In this document: in pieces, positions 34,275-42,880 of the stretch
How the letters are laid out: each line of letters starts with the position of its first letter
Numbering within the stretch: position 1 is the stretch's first letter
Assembly: GCA_017452505.1 (NCBI GenBank)
Contig: JAFTMI010000045.1
Coordinates: 1 to 64,000, forward strand
DNA length: 64,000 bases
DNA from: Oscillospiraceae bacterium
GTDB taxonomy: Bacteria; Bacillota; Clostridia; Oscillospirales; Oscillospiraceae
Direction: 5' to 3'
The notes under the pieces: model-generated
Databases searched by the model: none
Told to the model about the DNA's origin: nothing
Seen by the model: the letters and a program-made list of their open reading frames with translations, nothing else
Program-made: the position numbers and the translations under genes

Positions 34275-35813
34275 TTACATTTTTACAAGTTTAATATCAA
34301 ATCGTCCGTTCTGCTTAAAATATCCCAAATTAAAAATCTCGCCAGGGTGCTTTTTGCTCCACTGCTCCGCAACCTCTTTCAGTTCATTGGCAGTTATCAA
34401 AAGGATTTGTGTATCATTGTTCAGCATATAATCAACGCATTCCTGCACACTTTTCTCGGTAAACTCAGGAGCAATCACCATAAATACCGCAACATCTTTA
34501 TCGGAAGTGCGAATGTACCCATCAAACTGCTGAATATGGTCTTTCAAATTCACCGGTGTTTCCTTAGATTTGTTGTCCCACATAATGTACTTATCTTTGA
34601 AAGACAACTTTCCATCAGGGTGTTCTGTACCCGTCAGCGTCAAAGGTTTGTTTAAGAGGAGTTTCTCAAACAAGTAATCCGTTGCATCCTCAAAAAGCCT
34701 TTCGCACTGCAAATCTTTATCAATGATATTATTGGAACGCAGATATTTCAAATCACGGCAAGCAAGCTGATGATAACAGGCAAGTAACTTCTCCCGGCAA
34801 TCCTCTGTCTTTACCTCAATTCTTCTCATTTCATCGTAATATTTGAGAATACGGGAAATCAGAACCGCCTTTGCGCCAGCTGTGGGTAATCCCAAGTCCG
34901 CACACCAAGCCGACAAAGCCGTAACATCCAAACCATCACGAGGAGAGAAACCGCCAAGCAAATTAGAGGGGCTTATAGATTTCAAAATCACATCCCGTAG
35001 TTCTGCAACCGTCGGATTTGCTGACAGTTCTATCGCCGCAATACCCTTGTGTTCACCAGCCCTACTCACAATACCCAACAAATAGCTTTTCTTCGTTTTC
35101 TTAATTACATAATCGACCAGTTTTTCATATCCATAGGTGCGAATCTCAATGCCATAATATGTACGGATACCGTCAGCAACATCGGATGGAATAATATCGC
35201 ACATATTACCATCAGAATCCTTAATGCACATCAGTAGTCCTTTAGATTGCAAAGCTTTTCTGGCATTGTCAATATCATCTAACGTGTGCAGACAATTTCC
35301 TTCCTCGGGGAACCTGCCAGCTTTAGCCTCTAAAATATGTTGCTCCATTGTGGAAATGTTGAGATATTTTCTCAATGCTTCAATAAGGTTCTTTTCATCG
35401 ACAGAAACATCATTATTGTATGCCCACGCTGTATCAAGCATATACTTAAACAATGCAACATCCCTCGAGGCCTTGGCAAAATCGAAATTATTGGATTGGT
35501 CAATAATTGATTGTTCATACGCTAAAACAGCCGCATCTGTATTCTTTTGTATAGAAATAAAATCATCCTGATTAAGAAGATAATTACGCATTAAAATAGG
35601 CGCAATTATCCGTACTGCACGATTGCTATCCAATTTTAGCTCATCGAGACTTTTTGCAACATTTTGAGGATCTATATATTGCGGTGCGGTCTTTTCCAAG
35701 AATTGCTTAATTTCATCAATATTAAGCCTTCTGTAATCCGCAACATAGGCCGCTGCCACTCTTTTAGCAATTGTGATATTGGGTATCTGTTCAATATAAC
35801 TCCGAAAATCCAC
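34275..35813 (-). CDS. Predicted nuclease with SAP domain and FokI-like PD-(D/E)XK motif
   Basis: A 512-residue protein. Residues about 295-328 look like a SAP DNA-binding domain (LDVTALSAWCADLGLPTAGA). Near the C-terminus Pro399-Asp400 is followed by Asp413-Asn-Lys415 in YIMWDNKSK, and HIQQFDGYI after it, resembling the PD...DxK active site of FokI-type endonucleases. The first 290 residues are helical and unassigned. GTG start with GGAGG seven bases upstream and a good promoter. The gene is AT-rich and is the only one within the insert bounded by the 23-bp tRNA repeats; a defence or selfish-element role is inferred. Function as restriction enzyme without a methylase is not shown. Confidence 0.75.
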   Translation of the reverse strand: MDFRSYIEQIPNITIAKRVAAAYVADYRRLNIDEIKQFLEKTAPQYIDPQNVAKSLDELKLDSNRAVRIIAPILMRNYLLNQDDFISIQKNTDAAVLAYEQSIIDQSNNFDFAKASRDVALFKYMLDTAWAYNNDVSVDEKNLIEALRKYLNISTMEQHILEAKAGRFPEEGNCLHTLDDIDNARKALQSKGLLMCIKDSDGNMCDIIPSDVADGIRTYYGIEIRTYGYEKLVDYVIKKTKKSYLLGIVSRAGEHKGIAAIELSANPTVAELRDVILKSISPSNLLGGFSPRDGLDVTALSAWCADLGLPTAGAKAVLISRILKYYDEMRRIEVKTEDCREKLLACYHQLACRDLKYLRSNNIIDKDLQCERLFEDATDYLFEKLLLNKPLTLTGTEHPDGKLSFKDKYIMWDNKSKETPVNLKDHIQQFDGYIRTSDKDVAVFMVIAPEFTEKSVQECVDYMLNNDTQILLITANELKEVAEQWSKKHPGEIFNLGYFKQNGRFDIKLVKM

Positions 35814-35842
35814 AATATTACCTCCTTAATTCCTATATTTTA

Positions 35843-35871
35843 ATTATAACATTACGGCAAAATATTGTAAA
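35843..35871 (-). promoter_or_regulatory. Promoter of the SAP-nuclease gene
   Basis: On the minus strand TTTACA (35871-35866), 17 bases, TATAAT (35848-35843). Confidence 0.75.
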
Positions 35872-35904
35872 GGCTTTTTTCAACTCGGCAACATTTCATC
35901 ACTC

Positions 35905-35943
35905 ATTCATCGCTCATTTTGGGTTGATGAATGAGCGATGAAT
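35905..35943. other. 14-bp perfect stem-loop in the insert
   Basis: 35905-35918 (ATTCATCGCTCATT) pairs perfectly with 35930-35943 over an 11-base loop. CGCAAATTTTGCG just after it is a second small palindrome. No T run of terminator type. It may be a recombination, replication or RNA structure of the insert. The remaining 35944-36048 shows no gene. Confidence 0.5.
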
Positions 35944-36048
35944 CGCAAATTTTGCGCTCGAAGTCCGTCGGCGGGTGGTCGGCGGATGGGAGTTGCGTCA
36001 CCGTTTTTGCAGAGGCTATGGACCTTAGGACTGATTTCGTGAGAAACC

Positions 36049-36071
36049 TTCAAGTCCCGCCTCGCGCACCA
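36049..36071 (+). repeat. attR-like 23-bp copy of the tRNA-Leu 3' end
   Basis: Exact copy of 33980-34002, including CCA, without the rest of a tRNA. With the tRNA it bounds 34003-36071. Confidence 0.8.
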
Positions 36072-36080
36072 GAAAAGAAA

Positions 36081-36108
36081 AAGTCGTCTCAATCGAGACG
36101 ACTTTTTT
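36081..36108 (+). terminator. Terminator following the attR-like site
   Basis: AAGTCGTCTC, loop AATC, GAGACGACTT and Ts. It could be the tRNA terminator from before the 2-kb insertion. Confidence 0.82.
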
Positions 36109-36136
36109 CTTTGCGCTTACGAAATTCGCACACCAG

Positions 36137-36166
36137 GAGAGATAACTGCAAGGCTTTCTCTTTTTT
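36137..36166 (+). terminator. Second terminator, after a CGCACACCA scar
   Basis: GAGAGA pairs with TTTCTC (one G-T pair), then six Ts. It follows CGCACACCA (36128-36135 region), which looks like another tRNA 3'-end remnant. It is convergent with the AraC gene. Confidence 0.6.
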
Positions 36167-36176
36167 GTTAGGTTTT

Positions 36177-37049
36177 TCATAGTCCTTTTTTGTTTTTATT
36201 TGCAAACTCTGACGGGGAAATTTTCATATATTTTTTAAAATTCCTATAAAAGGTGCTGAAATCATTATAACCGCAGCAATTCCCCGCCACAGAAATCTTT
36301 TCGCCGGATGCAATCAACTCGGCAGCCCGCTCAATGCGATAGCGATTGAGGTACTCTTTAAACGGCATACCGGCAATCGAATTAAAAATTGTGCAGAAGT
36401 TCGTTTTGGACATAGCAGAGCGCCGCACGATCTCACCGAGAGTGATATCCTCATCAAAATGATTTTTGATATACTCAATGCTATGCAACACCAGCTGTCG
36501 ATTCTCTTTTGCTACAAGCGCTAAGGCGTTTTCTTCAAAATACACCCGGGCAAAAAGCGAAAGGAGGACCGAGACCGTTTCCTTTACAATCTCTTGCTTA
36601 CCGGTTTTATTGCCAGAGAATTCCGCCATGATTCTTTTGAAAAGGGTATCGGTAAAAATCATATCTTCATAAGATAAAGAAATCTTCGGCTCGATTTTTT
36701 CCGCCTGTTCCGCTTGGAGATATAACAGAAAATCCAATATCAATTTGTTGCCCTCTTTAATGTTCTGAAAATAATCCGGTGTAAAGGATAATGAATAAAA
36801 GTCCACCTCTCCATCGGGCGTTTGGATATAGTGCGGCTGATCGGGCGGCAGAATGAATATATCGCCCGCAGTGAGCTCTGCCATACTGTTTTCAAGATGA
36901 TGGGTAAGTCTGCCACTGATCACATAGTAAATCTGAAAGTAATTGTGGCTATGGAGTTTAAGAGCCTCTTTGGGAGAAGTGATACGCGTAATATAAAAAT
37001 CGTTTGTGGCATTTTTGTAATATGATAGGACAAATTTTTTCACATTCAT
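36177..37049 (-). CDS. AraC-family transcriptional regulator
   Basis: A 290-residue regulator. Residues about 20-110 form a cupin-type sensor (LHSHNYFQIYYVISGRLTHHL, LPPDQPHYIQT). The last 100 residues carry the two AraC helix-turn-helix units: ITLGEIVRRSAMSKTNFCTIF and ISVAGNCCGYNDFSTFYRNFKK. GGTGAT before ATG 37049 favours this start. It is divergent from the AtuA operon with 129 bp between, so it most likely senses the substrate of that cluster. Confidence 0.92.
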   Translation of the reverse strand: MNVKKFVLSYYKNATNDFYITRITSPKEALKLHSHNYFQIYYVISGRLTHHLENSMAELTAGDIFILPPDQPHYIQTPDGEVDFYSLSFTPDYFQNIKEGNKLILDFLLYLQAEQAEKIEPKISLSYEDMIFTDTLFKRIMAEFSGNKTGKQEIVKETVSVLLSLFARVYFEENALALVAKENRQLVLHSIEYIKNHFDEDITLGEIVRRSAMSKTNFCTIFNSIAGMPFKEYLNRYRIERAAELIASGEKISVAGNCCGYNDFSTFYRNFKKYMKISPSEFANKNKKGL

Positions 37050-37114
37050 AATCATCACCATAAAAAGCATAACACATTTGCGAACAAAACGCAATATAAC
37101 CGGAACATTCTGCA

Positions 37115-37143
37115 TTGATTATATGATAGGTTTTTACTAATAT
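37115..37143 (+). promoter_or_regulatory. Promoter of the AtuA cluster
   Basis: TTGATT (37115-37120), 17 bases, TAATAT (37138-37143). Weakly matched, as expected for an AraC-activated promoter. Confidence 0.55.
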
Positions 37144-37178
37144 AGAATTATACTACTATCACCCGAAAGGAAGATTAT

Positions 37179-38498
37179 ATGAAAATCGTTGCACTAAACG
37201 GATTGTTGGGTTACGGATACAGTGAAGAAGCACTGGATATTGCTTTTTCCGAAAAGGTGGATTATCTGGGAGTGGATGCCGGTTCTACCGACCCCGGCCC
37301 TTATTATTTGGGAAGCGGAAAATCCTTTACTGACCGCGGCGCGGTAAAACGGGATTTGGAATTGGCTCTTCCCAAGGCTTTAGCCCAAAAAGCGCCGTTT
37401 ATCATCGGCACCGCCGGCGGCGCAGGCAGCGCGCGGCACGTTCAGTGGCTGAAAGAGATCCTTTTGGAAATTGCCGCTGAAAAAAAGCTGCAGTTTAAGC
37501 TGGGTGTCGTTTTCAGCGATGTTTCCAAGGAATTTGTTTTAGAAAAACTCGATAGCGGAAAAATCACAAATATGAGCGATGAAATGCCGCTTTCCCAAGA
37601 AGCAATTAAAGAAAGTACAACCATTGTAAGCCAAATTGGCATCGCACCGATTATTGAACTGCTGAAAGAAAAGGCAGATGTAATTCTCTGCGGCAGAGCC
37701 TGTGACACTGCCATTTACGCTGCCCCTTGCATCTATAATGGCTATAACCCGGGACTTGCATTCCATATGGCAAAGATTATGGAATGCGGCGCTATGTGTT
37801 CTGAGCCGGTTGCAGCAGCCGATGTCATGCAGGCGTATATGTACGAAGATTACTTTGAGCTGCGTCCTGCCAACCCTATTCGCAAATGCACCGTTGACCG
37901 GGTTGCCGCCCACACATTGTACGAGCAGAGCAATCCTTATCTGATTTTCGAGCCGGACGGTGTCTGCGACCTGACAAATTCCCAATTCCGGCAAGTTGAC
38001 GAACGGACGGTGCGGGTCACCGGTTCTGTTTTCAAGGAAGCAGAGCAGCCGACGCTGAAATTAGAGGGCGTAAAGTGCTCCGGCTACCGGACGATCTGCC
38101 CCGCAACGATCTACGATCCGGAAACCATCCGTCAGTTTGACACCATTGCCGATACAGTTATGAATTTTGTGAAAGAAAACACGAAGAACACCCTTCCGGA
38201 TGGCAGCTATACCGTATCTTTCAAAACAAACGGCGGCGAAGAAAGCTCTCTGGGTATCATTATGGACATTGTTGGTCAGACCCAGGAAATTGCAGATACT
38301 GTTTGCGCCCTTGTGCGGAGCAGAATGCTGCACTGCGATTATCCGGGCAGAAAGTCCTCTGCAGGCAATCTGGCTTTCCCGTTCTCTCCTTCCGACATCC
38401 ATGTGGGCCCGGTATATGAATTCTCCGTGTTCCATTTGGCACAGGTGGATTCTCTGCTGGAAACTTCAAAAATCGAACTGGAGGAAATTGGGCTATGA
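37179..38498 (+). CDS. AtuA-family protein (DUF1446)
   Basis: A 439-residue protein of the acyclic terpene utilisation AtuA/DUF1446 family. LLGYGYSEEALDIAFSE near residue 10, VDAGSTDPGPYYLGSGKSF near 32, IIGTAGGAGS near 75 and ADVILCGRACDTAIYAAP near 165 are conserved-looking blocks. The reaction is not established for such bacterial homologues; proximity to a DUF4387 protein and a two-subunit dehydratase suggests processing of a hydroxy- or keto-dicarboxylate. Starts with GAAAGGAAG ribosome site; its stop overlaps the DUF4387 ATG (ATGA). Confidence 0.82.
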   Translation: MKIVALNGLLGYGYSEEALDIAFSEKVDYLGVDAGSTDPGPYYLGSGKSFTDRGAVKRDLELALPKALAQKAPFIIGTAGGAGSARHVQWLKEILLEIAAEKKLQFKLGVVFSDVSKEFVLEKLDSGKITNMSDEMPLSQEAIKESTTIVSQIGIAPIIELLKEKADVILCGRACDTAIYAAPCIYNGYNPGLAFHMAKIMECGAMCSEPVAAADVMQAYMYEDYFELRPANPIRKCTVDRVAAHTLYEQSNPYLIFEPDGVCDLTNSQFRQVDERTVRVTGSVFKEAEQPTLKLEGVKCSGYRTICPATIYDPETIRQFDTIADTVMNFVKENTKNTLPDGSYTVSFKTNGGEESSLGIIMDIVGQTQEIADTVCALVRSRMLHCDYPGRKSSAGNLAFPFSPSDIHVGPVYEFSVFHLAQVDSLLETSKIELEEIGL

Positions 38499-38794
38499 AA
38501 AAGCTGATTGATTATACCAAAATCCTGCGCAGCAAAAATGCAGGTCCCCTGTTTATTACCTTTGATTTAATTTTCAACAACAACGAGGATATGCTCTATA
38601 TCGCAGAGCGGTTGACCAAAGAACATATCGCCAAAGCTTACGATGTTCCGGTGAGCAAGATCGACATTATCGTGTACAGTGTCGTGAATTCCATCAAAAT
38701 CACATTCCCCCGGAAAAACATCAGCGGAAGCCTTGCTGACAACGATATTTACGGCTGTCAGCAGCATGTCCCGCTGGCAAACATTGAACTATAG
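38495..38794 (+). CDS. DUF4387 family protein, partner of AtuA-type protein
   Basis: A 99-residue protein of the DUF4387 family, often encoded right after or fused to AtuA/DUF1446 proteins, and so probably a small subunit of the same enzyme. TKILRSKNAGPLFITFDLIF near residue 7 and DNDIYGCQQHVPL near the C-terminus are the recognisable blocks. Overlaps the previous gene by 4 bp. Function unknown. Confidence 0.82.
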   Translation: MKKLIDYTKILRSKNAGPLFITFDLIFNNNEDMLYIAERLTKEHIAKAYDVPVSKIDIIVYSVVNSIKITFPRKNISGSLADNDIYGCQQHVPLANIEL

Positions 38795-38805
38795 GAGTGG
38801 TGAGA

Positions 38806-40005
38806 ATGTACGCAGATAAAGATTATATTCTGAACTTAAGACACGAGCTTCACGAATATCCCGAAATTGGATTTGATCTTCCGAAAACCATTTCTGTGGT
38901 AAAGCGGGAACTGGAGAATCTCGGCATAGCATACACAGAAAAATACGGCGAATCCAGTGTTGTAGCGACCATCAACCCCGAAAAATCCCATTTCACCATT
39001 GGTATCCGGGCGGATATGGATGCGCTTTTGATCGAAGAGAAAACCGATCTGCCGTTCAAATCCAAAATCAAAGGGCAAATGCACGCCTGCGGCCACGATG
39101 CCCATACGGCTATGCTTCTTGGCACAGCCAAAGCCCTCAAAGCCATGGAGGACAAGCTTGCTTGCAGAGTTATGCTGGTTTTTCAGCCCAGTGAGGAAGG
39201 TATCCGCAGCGGTGCAGGAGAGCTGGTCAAGGGTGGCCTCATGAATGAGATCGACGTGATCATCGGTATGCACGTTGAGAATTGGCTGGAAACCGGAACT
39301 GTTGGTGTTTGCAAAGGCAGTTCTATGGCATCCAGCCGCAATCTGCGGATTGATTTTTACGGTGCTACCGCCCATGCAACACTGCCTCACACAGGTGTAG
39401 ATGCTTTGGCTGCCGCGGTGCGTACTTATAACGACATTCAGTATATGCTGGCACGGGAGCTGAATCCCTTTGCAAAATACGTATTCTCTATCGGAAAGCT
39501 GGAAGGCGGCACGACCCAAAACGTGATCGCGGATCATGCCTATATGCTTGGTACCATCCGGACCTTCGATATGGAGGTTGACAGCTTTCTGATCCGCAGA
39601 ATCGGAGAAATCGCAGAAAGCTGCGCCAAGCAGATCGGCGCCCGGGCTGAGGTGAACTCCAGTTTGAAAGCGCTTGTTGTATATAATAACCCCTATATTT
39701 CTGATCTGGTTCTGGATTCTGCGGCTAAAGTGGTTGGTGCAGAAAATATTGTACATATGCCCGAAAAGCTAAGCTCTGAGGATTTTTCCCAGTATTTGAC
39801 CCAAAAACCCGGTGTATTTATCCGATTGGGAACCCGAAATGCTGAAAAGGGCTGCACCACCCTTCCCCACAACAACGATTTCCTGATCGATGAAGATGCA
39901 TTTCCTATGGGAACGGATACCTGTGTGCAGTTTATCTTAGACAATATGAATGGCATCAATATGGAAAAAGTAACCGCTTCTGACGAAAGGGTAAAAAGAT
40001 CATGA
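38806..40005 (+). CDS. M20D amidohydrolase (hippurate/IAA-amino acid hydrolase type)
   Basis: A 399-residue M20D family enzyme. LRHELHEYPEIGFDLPKT near residue 10, RADMDALLIEEKTDLPF near 73, MHACGHDAHTAMLLG near 95 with the Cys-His metal-binding motif, and FQPSEEGIRSGAGELVK near 130 with the catalytic Glu are all present. Members release amino acids from N-acyl conjugates. ATG 38806 has AGGAG eight bases upstream; I prefer it to GTG 38797. Its product could supply the acid handled by the AtuA and dehydratase enzymes. Ends overlapping the CapA-like gene. Confidence 0.92.
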   Translation: MYADKDYILNLRHELHEYPEIGFDLPKTISVVKRELENLGIAYTEKYGESSVVATINPEKSHFTIGIRADMDALLIEEKTDLPFKSKIKGQMHACGHDAHTAMLLGTAKALKAMEDKLACRVMLVFQPSEEGIRSGAGELVKGGLMNEIDVIIGMHVENWLETGTVGVCKGSSMASSRNLRIDFYGATAHATLPHTGVDALAAAVRTYNDIQYMLARELNPFAKYVFSIGKLEGGTTQNVIADHAYMLGTIRTFDMEVDSFLIRRIGEIAESCAKQIGARAEVNSSLKALVVYNNPYISDLVLDSAAKVVGAENIVHMPEKLSSEDFSQYLTQKPGVFIRLGTRNAEKGCTTLPHNNDFLIDEDAFPMGTDTCVQFILDNMNGINMEKVTASDERVKRS

Positions 40006-41282
40006 AACAAACGATTTGCAGTGTAGGCGATGCAATATTGTTGGAAAAGCTCCCGGATAACTACGATATTACGCCAATCAAAAGCATTGTGGAAAAAGCG
40101 GATGTGCGGCTTTTCAATCTGGAAAATGTTCTGTCCGACAGAGCGATATATGGATCCACCTACTGCGGCGGAACTTGGCTTCTTGCCAAAGAGGATACGC
40201 TGGACAGTACCCTGCGCTTTGGGTTTAACGGCTGCTCCTTTGCAAATAATCACACTATGGACTTTTCCTATGACGGCCTTTTTGACACCCTTGCTGCCGC
40301 CAAAAAAAGAAATCTGCCCATCTGCGGAGCAGGAAAGGATCTGGAAGAAGCTTCCGATTATACTGTGATCGAAACTGAAAACGGCAAATGCGCCCTGATT
40401 TCCATCTGTGCAACCTTTAACGATGCTGCTCGTGCCGGTCATCCGTCAGATTACCTTTTGGGAAGGCCGGGCTTAAACCCTCTGAGATTTTCTGTTGAAT
40501 ACCACATTACCCCAGAACACATGAAGGCACTCAAAGAAATATCTGCAGGCACCCATATTGACGGCAGAAGAAATCGCTCCCGTATGGGCGGTTATACCCC
40601 TATGCCTCCCGAAGGATGCTTCGGCTTTGGTGAGTATAACTTCAGGGAAAGTGAAGTGGAAGGAAAGTTTTCGAAAGTAAACGCAGTGGATATGGCAAGA
40701 ACGGAAAACACCATCCAAAAAGCCCTTGCCGTGTGCGACAATGTCATTGTGAATATCCATTCCCACGAAATCAAGCACGATACAGATGACGAGCCCGACG
40801 ATTTTCTGATTGCGTTCTGCCGAAAATGCATCGATGCCGGTGCATCGGCCGTGGTGGGCACCGGAACCCATCAGCTGAAGGCCATTGAAATATATAAGAA
40901 CAAGCCTATTTTCTACAGCCTTGGTAACTTTATTTTCCAAAGTGATCTGGTTTTCTGTATGCCGGATGATTTCAGAGAAAAATATAAATTGCCCTACGGT
41001 CTTACCGCAAAGCAGCAGGTTGCCGAACGGGCAAAGCACGGTAACGGGGGACTTCACAACGATGTCAATAATTTCCGTTCTCTAATGCCCTTTATGACTT
41101 TTGAAAACGGTTCTGCAGAACGCATTGTTCTCTATCCGCTGCGGCTGGATATGCATACAGGTCTGCCTGCCCTCGCCGATCAAGCCGAAGCACAGATCAT
41201 TTTCGATTATCTTTGCGACAGAAACAAACAGTTTGGTACGGTTATAAAGCTTCATAATGGCATAATAGAGGTGCAATTGTAA
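40002..41282 (+). CDS. CapA-like metallophosphatase-fold protein
   Basis: A 426-residue CapA-family protein. CSVGDAILLEKL near residue 6, VRLFNLENVLSD near 35, FANNHTMDFSYDGLFDTL near 78, NIHSHEIKHD near 250 and GTGTHQLKAIEIY near 288 followed by YSLGNFIFQS are the fold's metal-binding motifs. No signal peptide, so cytoplasmic, like the paralogue at 17634-18842. Overlaps the M20D gene (ATGA). The pairing of M20-type hydrolase and CapA-like protein hints at a function with gamma-linked or N-acylated amino acids. Confidence 0.82.
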   Translation: MKQTICSVGDAILLEKLPDNYDITPIKSIVEKADVRLFNLENVLSDRAIYGSTYCGGTWLLAKEDTLDSTLRFGFNGCSFANNHTMDFSYDGLFDTLAAAKKRNLPICGAGKDLEEASDYTVIETENGKCALISICATFNDAARAGHPSDYLLGRPGLNPLRFSVEYHITPEHMKALKEISAGTHIDGRRNRSRMGGYTPMPPEGCFGFGEYNFRESEVEGKFSKVNAVDMARTENTIQKALAVCDNVIVNIHSHEIKHDTDDEPDDFLIAFCRKCIDAGASAVVGTGTHQLKAIEIYKNKPIFYSLGNFIFQSDLVFCMPDDFREKYKLPYGLTAKQQVAERAKHGNGGLHNDVNNFRSLMPFMTFENGSAERIVLYPLRLDMHTGLPALADQAEAQIIFDYLCDRNKQFGTVIKLHNGIIEVQL

Positions 41283-41359
41283 TTATAAAAACAGCTATTT
41301 ATGGCTGTCAACATGTTCCGTTGACAGAAATGATTATTTGATTATAGGGAGGATCTCTT

Positions 41360-42880
41360 ATGAAGAAAATATTATTTGGTTGGGCCGAAGAGGACATCAC
41401 GCCCGAAAAGAAGGTTGCACTCTCGGGACAATTCGCAGAGAGAATTTCAGAGGGGATAGAAAAACCCATTACGGTCACTGCTCTGTCAATATCAAACGGA
41501 AATGACCATACGGTATTTGTGAGTTGCGACCTTGTGGGCGCTCCTGCAAATCTAATTGATGCAGTAAGAGAAAAACTTAAAACAAACACATTGGGAATAG
41601 ATCCGATGAAAATAGTTCTGAATGCTATTCACACGCACACGGGACCGGAATTTCCGCGTACTCAACGTTCAAAGCTGCCATTTTTGTCCAGCACGCCGAA
41701 AAAAATAATTAAATCACTCCTGCCTAAAGGCAAAAAATATGTAGAAAAAGAAAACGTTTCAAAAAATTGTGAAATCAGTACGCCGGAGGAAACATTTGTA
41801 TTTCTTGTAGATAAGATCGTTAAAGCGATAGTTTCATCGTGGGCAAATCTCAGCGAAGGATCTTTTGCAAACGGTTTTGGCAGAGCTGCTGTTGGTATGT
41901 GCCGGCGCGCAGTATATAATGACGGAAGCGCTCAGATGTGGGGGAACACGGACACGGCAACGTTTGAGGAGATTGAAGGTGGCAGCGATACGGGTATTGA
42001 GCTTTTGTATATATTCGATAAAGACGAAAATTTGAGTGGAATTATTGCAAATCTTGCCTGCCCTGCACAGTGCGTTCAGCACAGACATTTTGTATCGCCC
42101 GATTTTTGGGGAGAGGTTAAGGTCCTTTTAAGAGAGCGCTTTGGAGCAAAGATATATCTCTTGCCGCAGTGTAGTGCTGCGGGAGACCAATGCCCCGTAG
42201 ACCTTATAAGATGGGTAGAGCCGGAAAGCCCCGTAAATGACCCGAACATAGAAAGACAATCCCCGTTAAAACGAAAAGCAGACCCTTCCATGTTTGACAT
42301 TAGTGGCATGAAAAAAGTGGGCAAAAGAATAGCAAACGAAATTATTGAAGTGTTTGAAAATGAACTTGATAAGCCTGAGGCTGAGGCACTATTTAAACAT
42401 AATATAGCGGTTATAAACCTGCCGTTAAGACGCGTAACACTTTCTGATGTGGATAAAGCAGAAAAAGCTATAAAGGAATATCTTGAAAATAAAGACGGTG
42501 ACGCAGATTATAACGATGCGGCAAAATTGCAGGTTTATATGGGAATTTTAAAGCGCGCCGAAGTTCAAGAATATCAAAACACTTTGCATACAGAAGTTCA
42601 TATTATCAGACTTGGAAATCTTGTTTTTGCAACAAATCCGTTTGAGCTTTTTCTTAATTACGGTAACAAAATTAAGGCAAGAAGCAAGGCGGAACAGACG
42701 TTTTTGGTCCAATTGGCAAATGGAGGAGAGGGATACCTTCCCACTAAAAAAGCAGAAAGCGGAGGTCATTACAGTGCGTTTGTTTCGAGCGGTCAAGTAG
42801 GTCACGAAGGTGGCGAACTGCTCGTAAGAGAAACCCTGGAGCTAATAAACAACATATTTGAGGTAAGTAAAGGTGATTAA
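41360..42880 (+). CDS. Neutral/alkaline ceramidase-like protein
   Basis: A 506-residue protein similar to the N-terminal catalytic domain of neutral/alkaline non-lysosomal ceramidases. GWAEEDITPEKKVALSGQF at residue 7, FVSCDLVGAP near 53, LNAIHTHTGPEFP near 90 with the zinc-binding His-x-His, and NLACPAQCVQHRH near 233 fit the family. It has no signal peptide and no C-terminal ceramidase domain, so it is probably an intracellular amidase with another substrate. The gene is clearly more AT-rich than its neighbours and uses AGA/ATA codons freely, indicating a different origin. Ends overlapping the next start by 8 bp. Confidence 0.8.
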   Translation: MKKILFGWAEEDITPEKKVALSGQFAERISEGIEKPITVTALSISNGNDHTVFVSCDLVGAPANLIDAVREKLKTNTLGIDPMKIVLNAIHTHTGPEFPRTQRSKLPFLSSTPKKIIKSLLPKGKKYVEKENVSKNCEISTPEETFVFLVDKIVKAIVSSWANLSEGSFANGFGRAAVGMCRRAVYNDGSAQMWGNTDTATFEEIEGGSDTGIELLYIFDKDENLSGIIANLACPAQCVQHRHFVSPDFWGEVKVLLRERFGAKIYLLPQCSAAGDQCPVDLIRWVEPESPVNDPNIERQSPLKRKADPSMFDISGMKKVGKRIANEIIEVFENELDKPEAEALFKHNIAVINLPLRRVTLSDVDKAEKAIKEYLENKDGDADYNDAAKLQVYMGILKRAEVQEYQNTLHTEVHIIRLGNLVFATNPFELFLNYGNKIKARSKAEQTFLVQLANGGEGYLPTKKAESGGHYSAFVSSGQVGHEGGELLVRETLELINNIFEVSKGD

